Source: Pseudomonadales bacterium
GTDB lineage: Bacteria > Pseudomonadota > Gammaproteobacteria > Pseudomonadales > Azotimanducaceae
Assembly (NCBI GenBank): GCA_022827905.1
Contig: JAJEIQ010000049.1
Location: 27,454 to 91,453, forward strand
Direction: 5' to 3'
DNA length: 64,000 bases
Shown here: positions 28,701 through 36,786 of the stretch, in pieces
How the letters are laid out: each line of letters begins with the position of its first letter
How positions within the stretch are numbered: position 1 is the stretch's first letter
Translations under genes and position numbers: made by a program
Notes under the pieces: generated by a model
Told to the model about the DNA's origin: nothing
Database searches by the model: none
The model's input: only the letters and a program-made list of their open reading frames with translations

Positions 28701-31700
28701 TCAGCGTCTGGGGTTCTGGGATTCCCCGAGTTGGTCGAACCGCGTCTCGATGAGCGGCAGCACCCGCAGGTCGAGGCCGCTCTCCACCTCGATGCGCCAG
28801 TCGCCCGGCGCCGGCCCGGCGCCGCCGGACAGGCCCTTGGCCGGGTTGCCGAGCTCCAGGTCCCAGGCGTCGAGGTTCGCGGCCCCGCCCGCCGCCAGCC
28901 GCAGCCGCACCGGACCGAGCGCCCGGCCCGCCGCGTCGTAGGGCCGGATCGTGACCGCGCCGCCCGCCGCGGAGCCGTTGACGATGCGCAGCATCCCCGG
29001 CCGGCCCGCGGGGCCGTAGGCCGACGGGAAGCCCGCCACCGCGTGGACGCCGGACCCCAGCCGCGCCGCGGGGGCCGGGTCGGACAGGTTCGCCAGGCGC
29101 CCGGCCGGATCCTCCGCCAGGGCCATCACCGCCAGGGGGCCGCTTGACGCGACCCGCAGCCGCCACAGGCCGTCGCCGTCGCCAAGCGCGCCGTCGAGCC
29201 CCGAACCGCCGCGCTCAAGCTCCGAGGCCGTGAACGTGGCCGCGGCCCGCGCCGGCAGCTTAAGCGACACCGCGCCCCCGGGCGAGCCGCCGTCGTCGAG
29301 TGCCGTGATGCGCACGCCAAGGGCCTGCGGGCGCCGGTTCGCCAGCCGCAGCAGCCCGGTGCGCCCGGCGCCGTCCGCCGGGTGCAGCACGGCCACCCGG
29401 TGCGCGCCGTCACGCACCGGCGCGACCGCGCCCATGGCCGCCAGCCGACCGTCCGCCGAGCGGACGTGGGGACGGACCTCAATGCCCGGATCGCCCGACA
29501 CGTCCAACCGCCAGTCGCCCGTGCCGGAACCCATGCCCCCCGAGAGGCCCTTGGCCGCGTTGCCCCGCTCGAGGTCGCGGGACGTGAGTTGGATGGACGC
29601 GCCGGGGCCGACGCGAAGCGTGACCGGCGCCGGACGCCAGCCGCTGTCGTCGGTGGCCTGGATGCGCACCGAGCCGCCTCGTGGCGAGGCATTGACGAAC
29701 CGCACCACCCCCTCGCGCGCCGGGTGCGACGCGGCGGGCACCAGCGGGACGAACGACCGGCCGATCCGGTTGGCGTCGCGCAGGCACTCCAGCACCTCGC
29801 GCACCGGCGTCCAGCCGGACCACACCGCCTCCTCGGCCTCCGCGTCCGCAACGGTGAAGGCCGCGGTCGGCTCGGCGGCCGCGCCCGTCCAGGCCGGCAG
29901 CGCCCTGTCCGCGTCCTCAAGCCGGTAGGCGATCAGCACCCGGTACCAGTTCGCGCCGTAGTTCGGGGACTTGTTCGCGTTGGAGCCGTAGTAGCCCGCC
30001 ACCGTGTCCCACTGCCCGTCGCCCACGCAGGACGAGGCCGGCGGCGGGTCGCCGGTCCCGGAATCCCCGCCGCCCGTGCCGCCGTCGCCGACGGCGTCCC
30101 CGCCGCCCGTGCCCGCCGGGCCCACGTCGATGGTGGCCGTGCCCGCGAGCTCGGCCAGGACCTGCGTGCCGCCGTTTTCGTCCTCGTGGACGGGGGTGAC
30201 GGTGACGGTCAGCGTCATGGCCTCGGCGGCGTCGTGCCGGAAGGTCCAGCTCGTGTCCGTCCAGTCGAACGCGACGCCCTGGACGTAGTTGTCCGTGTCC
30301 GTCAGGGCGCTGGTCGTCTCGTATTCCACCTCGTAGCTCGTGGCGTGCTCCACCGCGTCCCAGGTCACTTTCGCGTTGGCGGCGTCCACTGCCGTCACCT
30401 GGACGTTGGACACGGCCCGGGTGGGCGCCGGCGGCGACACGGCCTGGTCCCCGGCGTCCCGCTGGCCGCCGCCCGGCTGGCCCTTGATGGTGAAGTCCAT
30501 GCCCGGCGCGGCGTACTGCGAGCCGTAGAAGCCCTTCACGCCCATATAGTCGGGCGTTTCGGCGATGAACACCCGGAAGCGCTCGTCGCCCTCGCCCGCG
30601 CCGTCGCTCATTATCGGTATGCGCACCTGGGCGGAGACCCAGCCGAACATAACCACGTTGTAGTAGTCGGTGTCCCCGTCGCGCCTCAGGTGTTTGACCC
30701 ACGTATCGTGGCCGGCGTAGGCGTGGCCGAGGTCGTCGAAGCCGGTGGTGAGGTGCTGCACGCCGAGGGTGGCTTCGTACCGACCATAGGGCGCTGGTGA
30801 CCCAGCTTTCCGTCCCGCCTTGCCGTTCACCGTTACCCACACCTCGCGCCCTTCGTGGCGAACGTGGCCGCCGCCTGACAAGCCCAGGGTGGTGTGGTGG
30901 GTGACCGCGCTGTCGTTCACGAAGACCTTCACTTTGTCCGCGGCGGCCACCACCGCGGCGCCGTCCAAGCCCGAGACGGCCGTCAGTGCGAAATCGACAG
31001 CCTTCACGCCTGACGCCCAACGGTTCACGCTGTTGGCCGCGGGGCTCAGATAGAGCAGCACTTCCTGCGGGGCAGTCGGGCCGGTGAACGTCACCGTGCC
31101 CGTGCTCTGGTTGCCGGCGGTATGGGTGACCGTCACGCCGTCGGCAAACTCTTTCACTTGGGCGTTCGTGTCGAGGCGGTAGGTGACCGTCAGGCTCTCT
31201 CCCGAACGCAGGGCGGCCGACAGGCGCAGACGCACCGAGGCCGAGTCTGAGACGCCTTCACGGCCGATCGTACCGTAGGTGTGCACGGACACGCTCGGCG
31301 GGGGATCGTTGACCGTCACGCTGAAGGCGTTGTTCGAACTGTGCGGGTCGGCGCCGCCGCCGACGTTGGTGCCGAGGCCGGGGTCGTCGAAGTCGGCGTC
31401 CGCGCCGAGCGCGATGTTGAAGGTCTCGTTGTGGTCCGCCGTGCCGTCGTCCACCGCCGTCAGTTCCAGCGTCGCGGTCTGCGCCCCCGCGCCGGAGAAG
31501 CGGACGCCTCCGATTCGCCGCGCGACCCCGGTGTTGGTCGCGCCCGGCTTCAGCGCAAGGCTCCAGTCGCCGCCCGTGACGTTCGTGCCGCTGATCGAAA
31601 GCGGCACGTCGACGATCTCGCCCGCCACCAGCGCACGGCCCAGCGTCACCGTGAACTCGATCTTGCCGCCCTCGCTCACCGCGCCCGAGCCCACCCGGGC

Positions 31701-32342
31701 GATGCTCACCACCGTCGGGTCGTCGTCGGTGATGGTGAAGGTGGTAAGGCACTGACTGGAAAAAGGGCAATGGGAGGCATTGCTGTCGAAAAGGCTGTAT
31801 GCGAGCAAGATCCAGGAAATAATGAACTTCTCGTCTGGCTCATCCACAGTATCCGCACAGATGGTGATTTGATTACTACTGGTATGCGAACTTTGCCCTG
31901 AAATGATAGCGAAGGAATCCCGGTGTACTACGAAATCATCGCCAGCCTGACAGGATATGGCCTCGCTGCTTTGACGCCCGTCCGCTGTTCCGCCAGAGAA
32001 AATGGACGGACTTGACCAATCGGTATCGCTGTTGTTCGGATCTCCCGTGAAAGTCACGGTCACCGTGCCGTGCGTTGCCGGTTCGGCGACCGTTTGCGTG
32101 GCCGGAACGGAGACGGTTTGCGCGGCGGCCGGGGCTGCGACGCCGCACAGCAGCAAGGCCGCCAGGGAACCGCTCCAAAGGCGTCGGCCGACTCGGCGAA
32201 AGCCCGCGAGGACGCAGGAGGCAGGAAGATCGAGTCTGCGGGAGGGAGAAGCGGGTCGGCGTTCGCCGAGACGGCAGGGGGCGGAAGGCTCAGGCGGAGA
32301 GGCGGATGGCCTCGGGCGACCGAGCCATGAGAACGCGCTCAT
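28701..32342 (-). CDS. Large secreted Calx-beta-type protein with C-terminal triple repeat; start lies behind a phase-variable repeat
   Basis: The continuous frame codes for 1213 residues from ATG 32342, but that ATG has no ribosome site. The well-placed ATG is at 32472, beyond the pentanucleotide tract, and is out of frame here. A signal-like segment (LWSGSLAALLLCGVAAPAAA) lies near residues 57-76. After it come Calx-beta-like domains (SEGGKIEFTVTLG, ITDDDPTVVS), then a fibronectin III-like unit near 650-740, a Gly/Asp-rich linker, and three C-terminal repeats of about 110 residues. Those share VRFVN/LRLAN/LRIVN, DLERGNAAKGLSGG and DWRL. It is likely a surface or secreted adhesin-like protein. 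Function is inferred only from architecture. Confidence 0.72.
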   Translation of the reverse strand: MSAFSWLGRPRPSASPPEPSAPCRLGERRPASPSRRLDLPASCVLAGFRRVGRRLWSGSLAALLLCGVAAPAAAQTVSVPATQTVAEPATHGTVTVTFTGDPNNSDTDWSSPSIFSGGTADGRQSSEAISCQAGDDFVVHRDSFAIISGQSSHTSSNQITICADTVDEPDEKFIISWILLAYSLFDSNASHCPFSSQCLTTFTITDDDPTVVSIARVGSGAVSEGGKIEFTVTLGRALVAGEIVDVPLSISGTNVTGGDWSLALKPGATNTGVARRIGGVRFSGAGAQTATLELTAVDDGTADHNETFNIALGADADFDDPGLGTNVGGGADPHSSNNAFSVTVNDPPPSVSVHTYGTIGREGVSDSASVRLRLSAALRSGESLTVTYRLDTNAQVKEFADGVTVTHTAGNQSTGTVTFTGPTAPQEVLLYLSPAANSVNRWASGVKAVDFALTAVSGLDGAAVVAAADKVKVFVNDSAVTHHTTLGLSGGGHVRHEGREVWVTVNGKAGRKAGSPAPYGRYEATLGVQHLTTGFDDLGHAYAGHDTWVKHLRRDGDTDYYNVVMFGWVSAQVRIPIMSDGAGEGDERFRVFIAETPDYMGVKGFYGSQYAAPGMDFTIKGQPGGGQRDAGDQAVSPPAPTRAVSNVQVTAVDAANAKVTWDAVEHATSYEVEYETTSALTDTDNYVQGVAFDWTDTSWTFRHDAAEAMTLTVTVTPVHEDENGGTQVLAELAGTATIDVGPAGTGGGDAVGDGGTGGGDSGTGDPPPASSCVGDGQWDTVAGYYGSNANKSPNYGANWYRVLIAYRLEDADRALPAWTGAAAEPTAAFTVADAEAEEAVWSGWTPVREVLECLRDANRIGRSFVPLVPAASHPAREGVVRFVNASPRGGSVRIQATDDSGWRPAPVTLRVGPGASIQLTSRDLERGNAAKGLSGGMGSGTGDWRLDVSGDPGIEVRPHVRSADGRLAAMGAVAPVRDGAHRVAVLHPADGAGRTGLLRLANRRPQALGVRITALDDGGSPGGAVSLKLPARAAATFTASELERGGSGLDGALGDGDGLWRLRVASSGPLAVMALAEDPAGRLANLSDPAPAARLGSGVHAVAGFPSAYGPAGRPGMLRIVNGSAAGGAVTIRPYDAAGRALGPVRLRLAAGGAANLDAWDLELGNPAKGLSGGAGPAPGDWRIEVESGLDLRVLPLIETRFDQLGESQNPRR

Positions 32343-32472
32343 GGCATCGGCTCGGCTCGGCTCGGCTCGGCTCGGCTCGGCTCGGCTCGGCTCGGCTCGG
32401 CTCGGCTCGGCTCGGCTCGGCTCGGCTCACCATGATACTAACGTCAAACCCGGGGCGCGTCGCGGGATTCAT
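32290..32472 (-). other. Leader ORF carrying the real translation start and the repeat (currently out of frame with the big gene)
   Basis: ATG 32472 follows AGAGGAGG at a seven-base spacing, the best ribosome site in the neighbourhood. The frame reads MNPATRPGFDVSIMVS, then repeated AEPSR units, and stops at 32290 after 60 residues. The large protein begins in another frame 130 bases downstream of this start. Since 130 leaves remainder 1 on division by 3, one extra 5-bp unit, or two fewer, would join the leader to the large protein. Confidence 0.7.
32347..32428 (+). repeat. Pentanucleotide simple sequence repeat, (CTCGG) about 16.4 copies
   Basis: Fifteen perfect CTCGG units occupy 32351-32425, flanked by TCGG on the left and CTC on the right. 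On the coding (minus) strand the unit reads as GAGCC-type and encodes AEPSR cycles in every frame. Tracts of this length change copy number by slipped-strand mispairing. It lies between the ribosome site and the signal peptide of the large secreted protein. Confidence 0.97.
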
Positions 32473-32716
32473 GTCGTTGCCTCCTCTGTCGGTCGCGTGG
32501 ATTGATTGCGTCAGCTTTGCGGTGCGTAAGCATACCATACAGTTCAGCGAAAGGCGTGGGCGAACGGGGCTGGCGCTGTCGAGCGACCCCGACCTCGCTG
32601 GGCTGGCCCGTGTCCGCACTCCATTGGGCTTCGCGGCCAGCCTATCGAGGCACCTGAATTGCTGGGCTTCACCAATGGAGTTTGGGAATCGGAGTCAGCT
32701 GTTGGGTGGAACGCCT

Positions 32717-33586
32717 TCAGAAACCAGCCGCCTCCATGACCGCCGCGATGCGGCGTTCCCAACCAATGGCCATGATGTGGACGCCCTGGCACATGGGCGC
32801 GACGTCCCCCACGATGCGGCCCGCCATGGATACGCTTGCCGCCACACGGCTTTCTGCGTTTTCCAACTCGTCAACGAGCGGGTCGGGCACCACCACGCCG
32901 GGAATCTTCTCGGTCATGTAGCGGGCCTGTCTTGCGGACTTCAGCATGATGATCCCGGCAAGAACCGGCACCTTGAGCCCCTCTACCCGCTTCATGAACG
33001 CCTCGAAGCCATCCGCGTCATAAACGGCATTGGTTTGGAAGAACTCGGCGCCCGCTTCGATCTTGCCTTCCATGCGCCTGATTTCCTTGCCGAGGTCGGG
33101 CACGGCCACGTTGACCACGGCGCCGCGCAGAAAGCTGGGGCTGCCCTTGAGGGTGTTGCCGGCCAAGTCGTGGCCTGATTCCAGGCCGACCGCCGCCTTC
33201 AGAATGTCCTCCGCGCCGAGGTCGAACACTGGCTTGGCGTCCGGATGGTCGCCGCCCGAGGGGGGATCGCCGGTCATGCACACGATGTTCTCCACGCCAA
33301 GGGCGTGGGCGGCAAGCATGTCGGCTTGAATGGCCAGGCGGTTGCGGTCCCGGCCAGCGATCTGCAACGTCGATTCGATGCCCCGCTCCTTCAGCAGGCG
33401 GGCCACCGCCAGCGGCGCCATCGCCATCCTTGAGGCGGCGGAGTCCGTCAGGTTGAAGGCGGTGACCAAGTCCTTGAGCGCTTCCCCAGCGGCAAACAAG
33501 TCGCTCAGGTCAGCGCCCTTGGGCGGGTTCAGTTCCGCAGTCAGCGTGAAGGAGTTGTTGGCTAACGAGTCGGAAAGATGGCTCAT
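32717..33586 (-). CDS. Methylenetetrahydrofolate reductase family protein
   Basis: This 289-residue TIM-barrel protein belongs to the MTHFR family (FAD-dependent reduction of 5,10-methylene-THF to 5-methyl-THF). Evidence includes FTLTAELNPPKGADL at the start, NLTDSAASRMAMAPL, ENIVCMTGDPPSGGDHP and GAEFFQTNAVYD. It is slightly shorter and more divergent than E. coli MetF, and resembles MTHFR-like proteins found in one-carbon and demethylation pathways, so I give no symbol. The 244 bp between it and the leader ORF upstream hold no gene. Confidence 0.86.
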   Translation of the reverse strand: MSHLSDSLANNSFTLTAELNPPKGADLSDLFAAGEALKDLVTAFNLTDSAASRMAMAPLAVARLLKERGIESTLQIAGRDRNRLAIQADMLAAHALGVENIVCMTGDPPSGGDHPDAKPVFDLGAEDILKAAVGLESGHDLAGNTLKGSPSFLRGAVVNVAVPDLGKEIRRMEGKIEAGAEFFQTNAVYDADGFEAFMKRVEGLKVPVLAGIIMLKSARQARYMTEKIPGVVVPDPLVDELENAESRVAASVSMAGRIVGDVAPMCQGVHIMAIGWERRIAAVMEAAGF

Positions 33587-33867
33587 GGGTTTTTCCTTGG
33601 GCTTGTGCCGGTGGGTGGTACGGGTTGATGCTTGGTGGCCATCGGCGTGTGCAGGGGCGCTTCGTTTCGCGGCTTCTTCCGTGGCGGATGCGTCCCGCCA
33701 TCAACCGGCCGAACTATGGGCTTGGCGGCCATTGCGGTCAACCGTGCGCCTATGAAACGCGTTCAGGATGCGCTGCAGTGATGCAGCGGTTATAGTGCCC
33801 GCACCGCACGGTTTGCGGTCAACTTCAACAAGGCAACCGATTCGGCAAAGCCACGGGGACGCAGCAA

Positions 33868-34731
33868 ATGACCTACCAGGATGTTTGGTATCAAAGTGAC
33901 GATGGCCTGAAGCTCTACGCCCGCGACTACCCGAACCCAGACGCGCCGCTCACGCTGCTGTGCATGCACGGTCTCAGCCGCAATTCGGCGGACTTCGGCG
34001 ACCTTGCGGCGGAACTTCAAGGCGAGTATCGGATTGTCGCTGTGGACCAGCGTGGCCGGGGCCAGTCGGAGTGGGACGGGAACTCGGCCAACTACACGCC
34101 ATTTCGTTATGTCTCGGACATGGCCACCCTGATCGATCAGCTTGCCCTAAAGGATGTCGTGTTGGTGGGCACCTCGATGGGCGGCATGATGGCCATGGTG
34201 ATGGTCGCAGGCAACCCGGGCGGTTTTCGGGGCGTGGTTCTGAACGACATCGGGCCGGTGGTGAGTCGGCAGGGTTTGGCGCGCATCATGGGCACGGTTG
34301 GCAAGGTGGCGCCCGTCAAAACCTGGGACGACGCCATCGATCAGGCCCAAGCGCTCAACGGCGACGCCTTCCCCAACTACGGGCGTGCTGACTGGGCCCG
34401 CTGGGTGCAGCGCACCTATGCGGAGAATGCGGCGGGCGAACCGCAACTGCTCTACGACCCGGCCATTGCTGAACCCCTGCGGGCCTCGGAATCCAGCGCG
34501 GCCCCGCCGGACACCTGGCCGCTTTTCGAGGCAGTGCGCAGCGTGCCGGTCCTTGCCCTGCGCGGCGCCCGGTCGGACATTCTCGACGAGGCCTGCTTCT
34601 GGGAGATGCAGCAGCGCCACCCCCACCTAACGCCCGTCACTGTTCCTGAGGTGGGCCACGCGCCGATGCTGGACGAACCCGGCGTCGTGGATCACATCCG
34701 GGCGTTTCTTCGGCGGATTCACGCCGGTTGA
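33868..34731 (+). CDS. Alpha/beta hydrolase
   Basis: This 287-residue alpha/beta hydrolase has an oxyanion-hole region MHGLSRNSADF, DQRGRGQSEWD after strand 4, a nucleophile elbow GTSMGG with Ser103, and the catalytic His in VPEVGHAPMLDEPG near the C-terminus. The acid is probably Asp in GARSDILD. Substrate is unknown; such proteins are often esterases or lactonases. It stands alone between the divergent MTHFR-like gene and the restriction-modification pair. Confidence 0.88.
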   Translation: MTYQDVWYQSDDGLKLYARDYPNPDAPLTLLCMHGLSRNSADFGDLAAELQGEYRIVAVDQRGRGQSEWDGNSANYTPFRYVSDMATLIDQLALKDVVLVGTSMGGMMAMVMVAGNPGGFRGVVLNDIGPVVSRQGLARIMGTVGKVAPVKTWDDAIDQAQALNGDAFPNYGRADWARWVQRTYAENAAGEPQLLYDPAIAEPLRASESSAAPPDTWPLFEAVRSVPVLALRGARSDILDEACFWEMQQRHPHLTPVTVPEVGHAPMLDEPGVVDHIRAFLRRIHAG

Positions 34732-34928
34732 TCGCACTGATCCATCCAGCGAGCCTAGTGCGTTGGAACTTGGCAATCGCCTCCGGCGGACCACCAATTC
34801 GACCGTTCTAGGCCCGGGTAACTTTCGGATCCCTATGCCGTCCCACTTGCTTGGGAAAACTCTGCGCGATGCCGGGGTGCGGAAGCGCGTGTATGATAGG
34901 CGAAGGTCATTTGGTCTCCACCGTTCCG

Positions 34929-36053
34929 ATGCCCTACGACATCTCTGAAGAGAAGCGGGACTGGTACCGGGAAGTCTCCGCCCGGTCTCGGTCGCGCAAG
35001 GCGGCTGCGCGGCGCGGTGAGCTCTGCTCAGGAGAGGTTGAACTCAATCGTCCAGCATTTCGGCCCGAGGTGCTGATGCCGGAGCGCAAGCACCAAGGCC
35101 TTTGCTCCCTGTCGCTGTTTTCCGGTGGTGGCGGACTTGATTTGGGCTTTGAGCGGGCTGGCATGCATCATGTCGCCAGCTACGACGTGCTTGACGTGTG
35201 CGGCGAGACCCTCAAGACGAACCGACCCAATTGGACGGTGTTTTCGGGAGCAGCCGGCGATGTGTCAGCTACTGACTTCGCCGAGTTCGCGGGAGAGGTG
35301 GACGTTGTTCACGGCGGGCCTCCGTGCCAGCCATTCTCCATCGCCGGCAAGCAAGGCGGTGGCGACGATAGCCGGGACATGTGGCCGTCGTTCACTCGCG
35401 CCATTCGGGAGATTCGGCCAGCCGCCTTTGTCGCGGAAAACGTGCCGGGGTTGCTTGGCCGTAGATTCGACCACTATGTCCAAGAGACCATAATCAAGCC
35501 GCTTTCGCGCTCCTATACCATCGACGCGTTCCGCCTCTCCGCTTCCGCGTTTGGTGTGCCCCAGGAGCGGCAGCGGGTCTTTTTCGTAGGCTTTCGGTCT
35601 TCGGCCGCGGCCCGGCGCCACACCGTGCCGAAGGCGACTCATGGTGATCAGGATGAGCTTTTTTCCGCCAAGTGCCGAACCCCGGGTGCTCGTGCGGCAT
35701 TAGGTCTTGAGAACATCGGATTTGACTGCTTTGCGCCGACATTGCGGTCAGGCTTCACCGGTCCGCGCAAGACCACAAGCATCCTGAACAGCAAGGCCAG
35801 CCAAACGGTGTGGCGGCAATTGCAGATTTGGCCCAACGGCGTTCAGGAGTCGCGAGAAGCCGCCCTTCGATTCCCGCCTGAAAACGGGCATTTCCGGCTA
35901 TCGGTGCAGGATTGTGGCCTCCTTCAGGGATTTCCCGAAAAGTGGCAGTTCAAAGGCGCCGTTTACCAAGTCATCGGCCAGATCGGAAACTCCGTGTGTC
36001 CCCCAGTGGGGTACGCCATAGCCAACTCAATCGTCGATGCGCTGAGGGCCTGA
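34929..36053 (+). CDS. DNA (cytosine-5-)-methyltransferase of a type II restriction-modification system
   Basis: This protein has 374 residues from ATG 34929; the open frame reaches back to 34851, so an earlier start (34851 or 34896) is possible. Motif I is LFSGGGGLDLG (63-73), motif IV is GGPPCQPFS with catalytic Cys133, and motif VI is ENVPG. Motif VIII is QERQRVFFVG and motif X is GNSVCPPVG. The variable target-recognition region between VIII and IX is about 90 residues, and the recognition site cannot be read from it. The nuclease gene starts one base after its stop. Confidence 0.9.
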   Translation: MPYDISEEKRDWYREVSARSRSRKAAARRGELCSGEVELNRPAFRPEVLMPERKHQGLCSLSLFSGGGGLDLGFERAGMHHVASYDVLDVCGETLKTNRPNWTVFSGAAGDVSATDFAEFAGEVDVVHGGPPCQPFSIAGKQGGGDDSRDMWPSFTRAIREIRPAAFVAENVPGLLGRRFDHYVQETIIKPLSRSYTIDAFRLSASAFGVPQERQRVFFVGFRSSAAARRHTVPKATHGDQDELFSAKCRTPGARAALGLENIGFDCFAPTLRSGFTGPRKTTSILNSKASQTVWRQLQIWPNGVQESREAALRFPPENGHFRLSVQDCGLLQGFPEKWQFKGAVYQVIGQIGNSVCPPVGYAIANSIVDALRA

Positions 36054-36054
36054 C

Positions 36055-36756
36055 TTGGCCATTCAAGACGATAGGCGGGAACTGGAGATGTGCGCCCTCT
36101 TGGGACTGAGGCGAGGAGAAGGGCGGTCGGAAGTCGATGCCTTCCTCGACTTCCAGGAGGACGGTTTGGATCGGGTCTGCCCGGTTGAACTGAAGTCCAC
36201 GACAGCCGATTCTGTTTCGACGGCACGTGACGTCGGGCCGAATCACATCAAGCGGTGGCGGAGCCGAATCTGGGTGTTTGGTTTCTACGATCGATCCGGC
36301 ACTGATCTGGCGCGAGTGTTGCCCCTTGGTCCTGATGCGATGGAGGCTTGGATCGGCAAGGTCGAATCCTACATGCGGCCTGACTTCGCATTGGGTGAAC
36401 GGCTTGCCGCCAAGTTGAATCGTGAAGACTTGGACATCATTTGCGGTCGCAAGGACAAGTATGAACTGGCGGATGCAAAGGCTCTGATGAAGCGGCAGTG
36501 GAGCGCGTCCAGATATGCATCTGAAATGGATGACGGAGACGGATATTCGCCGGCCAAGATGCTGGAGTTGCTCAAATTGCGGGTTATGTACGTGAACCAA
36601 CGAGGCTCCACGCTGAACAATCCCCACATTCCCAAGTCTTTCCTTTCGAGGTTCCGCGATCAGGCGTTGGATGTCCATGGCACTGATCGGCGCACCCTGC
36701 GGGAGACGACGCAAACTCGCATTCGCGGTCTGTGGCCGCAAATCTCCGACTCATAG
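36055..36756 (+). CDS. Probable type II restriction endonuclease
   Basis: This protein has 233 residues from TTG 36055, just after the methyltransferase stop. A likely PD-(D/E)xK core is Asp28 in SEVDAF with Glu45-Leu-Lys47 in VCPVELKST. The rest is helical and ends in RGSTLNNPHIPKSFLSRFR, in the style of several small type II enzymes. I cannot name the family or site. Tight coupling to an m5C methyltransferase is the strongest argument. No C-type controller gene is visible. Confidence 0.75.
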   Translation: MAIQDDRRELEMCALLGLRRGEGRSEVDAFLDFQEDGLDRVCPVELKSTTADSVSTARDVGPNHIKRWRSRIWVFGFYDRSGTDLARVLPLGPDAMEAWIGKVESYMRPDFALGERLAAKLNREDLDIICGRKDKYELADAKALMKRQWSASRYASEMDDGDGYSPAKMLELLKLRVMYVNQRGSTLNNPHIPKSFLSRFRDQALDVHGTDRRTLRETTQTRIRGLWPQISDS

Positions 36757-36786
36757 GAAAAACCGTGTAGTGGTGGCACACCGGCA

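Noticed and set aside
28476..29147. A 223-codon plus-strand frame following the ParE remnant
   Set aside because: It starts out of frame with ParE, is mostly antisense to the secreted protein gene and shows no domain.
29382..30800. A 472-codon plus-strand open frame inside the large secreted protein gene
   Set aside because: It lies opposite a frame with clear Calx-beta and repeat structure; its translation is Arg/Gly/Ala/Val-rich with no fold, a normal antisense shadow in GC-rich DNA.
36055..36756. Treating the protein after the methyltransferase as a DNA mismatch (Vsr-type) nuclease
   Set aside because: Vsr proteins are about 130-150 residues with a distinctive zinc site; this protein is 233 residues and lacks those cysteines.
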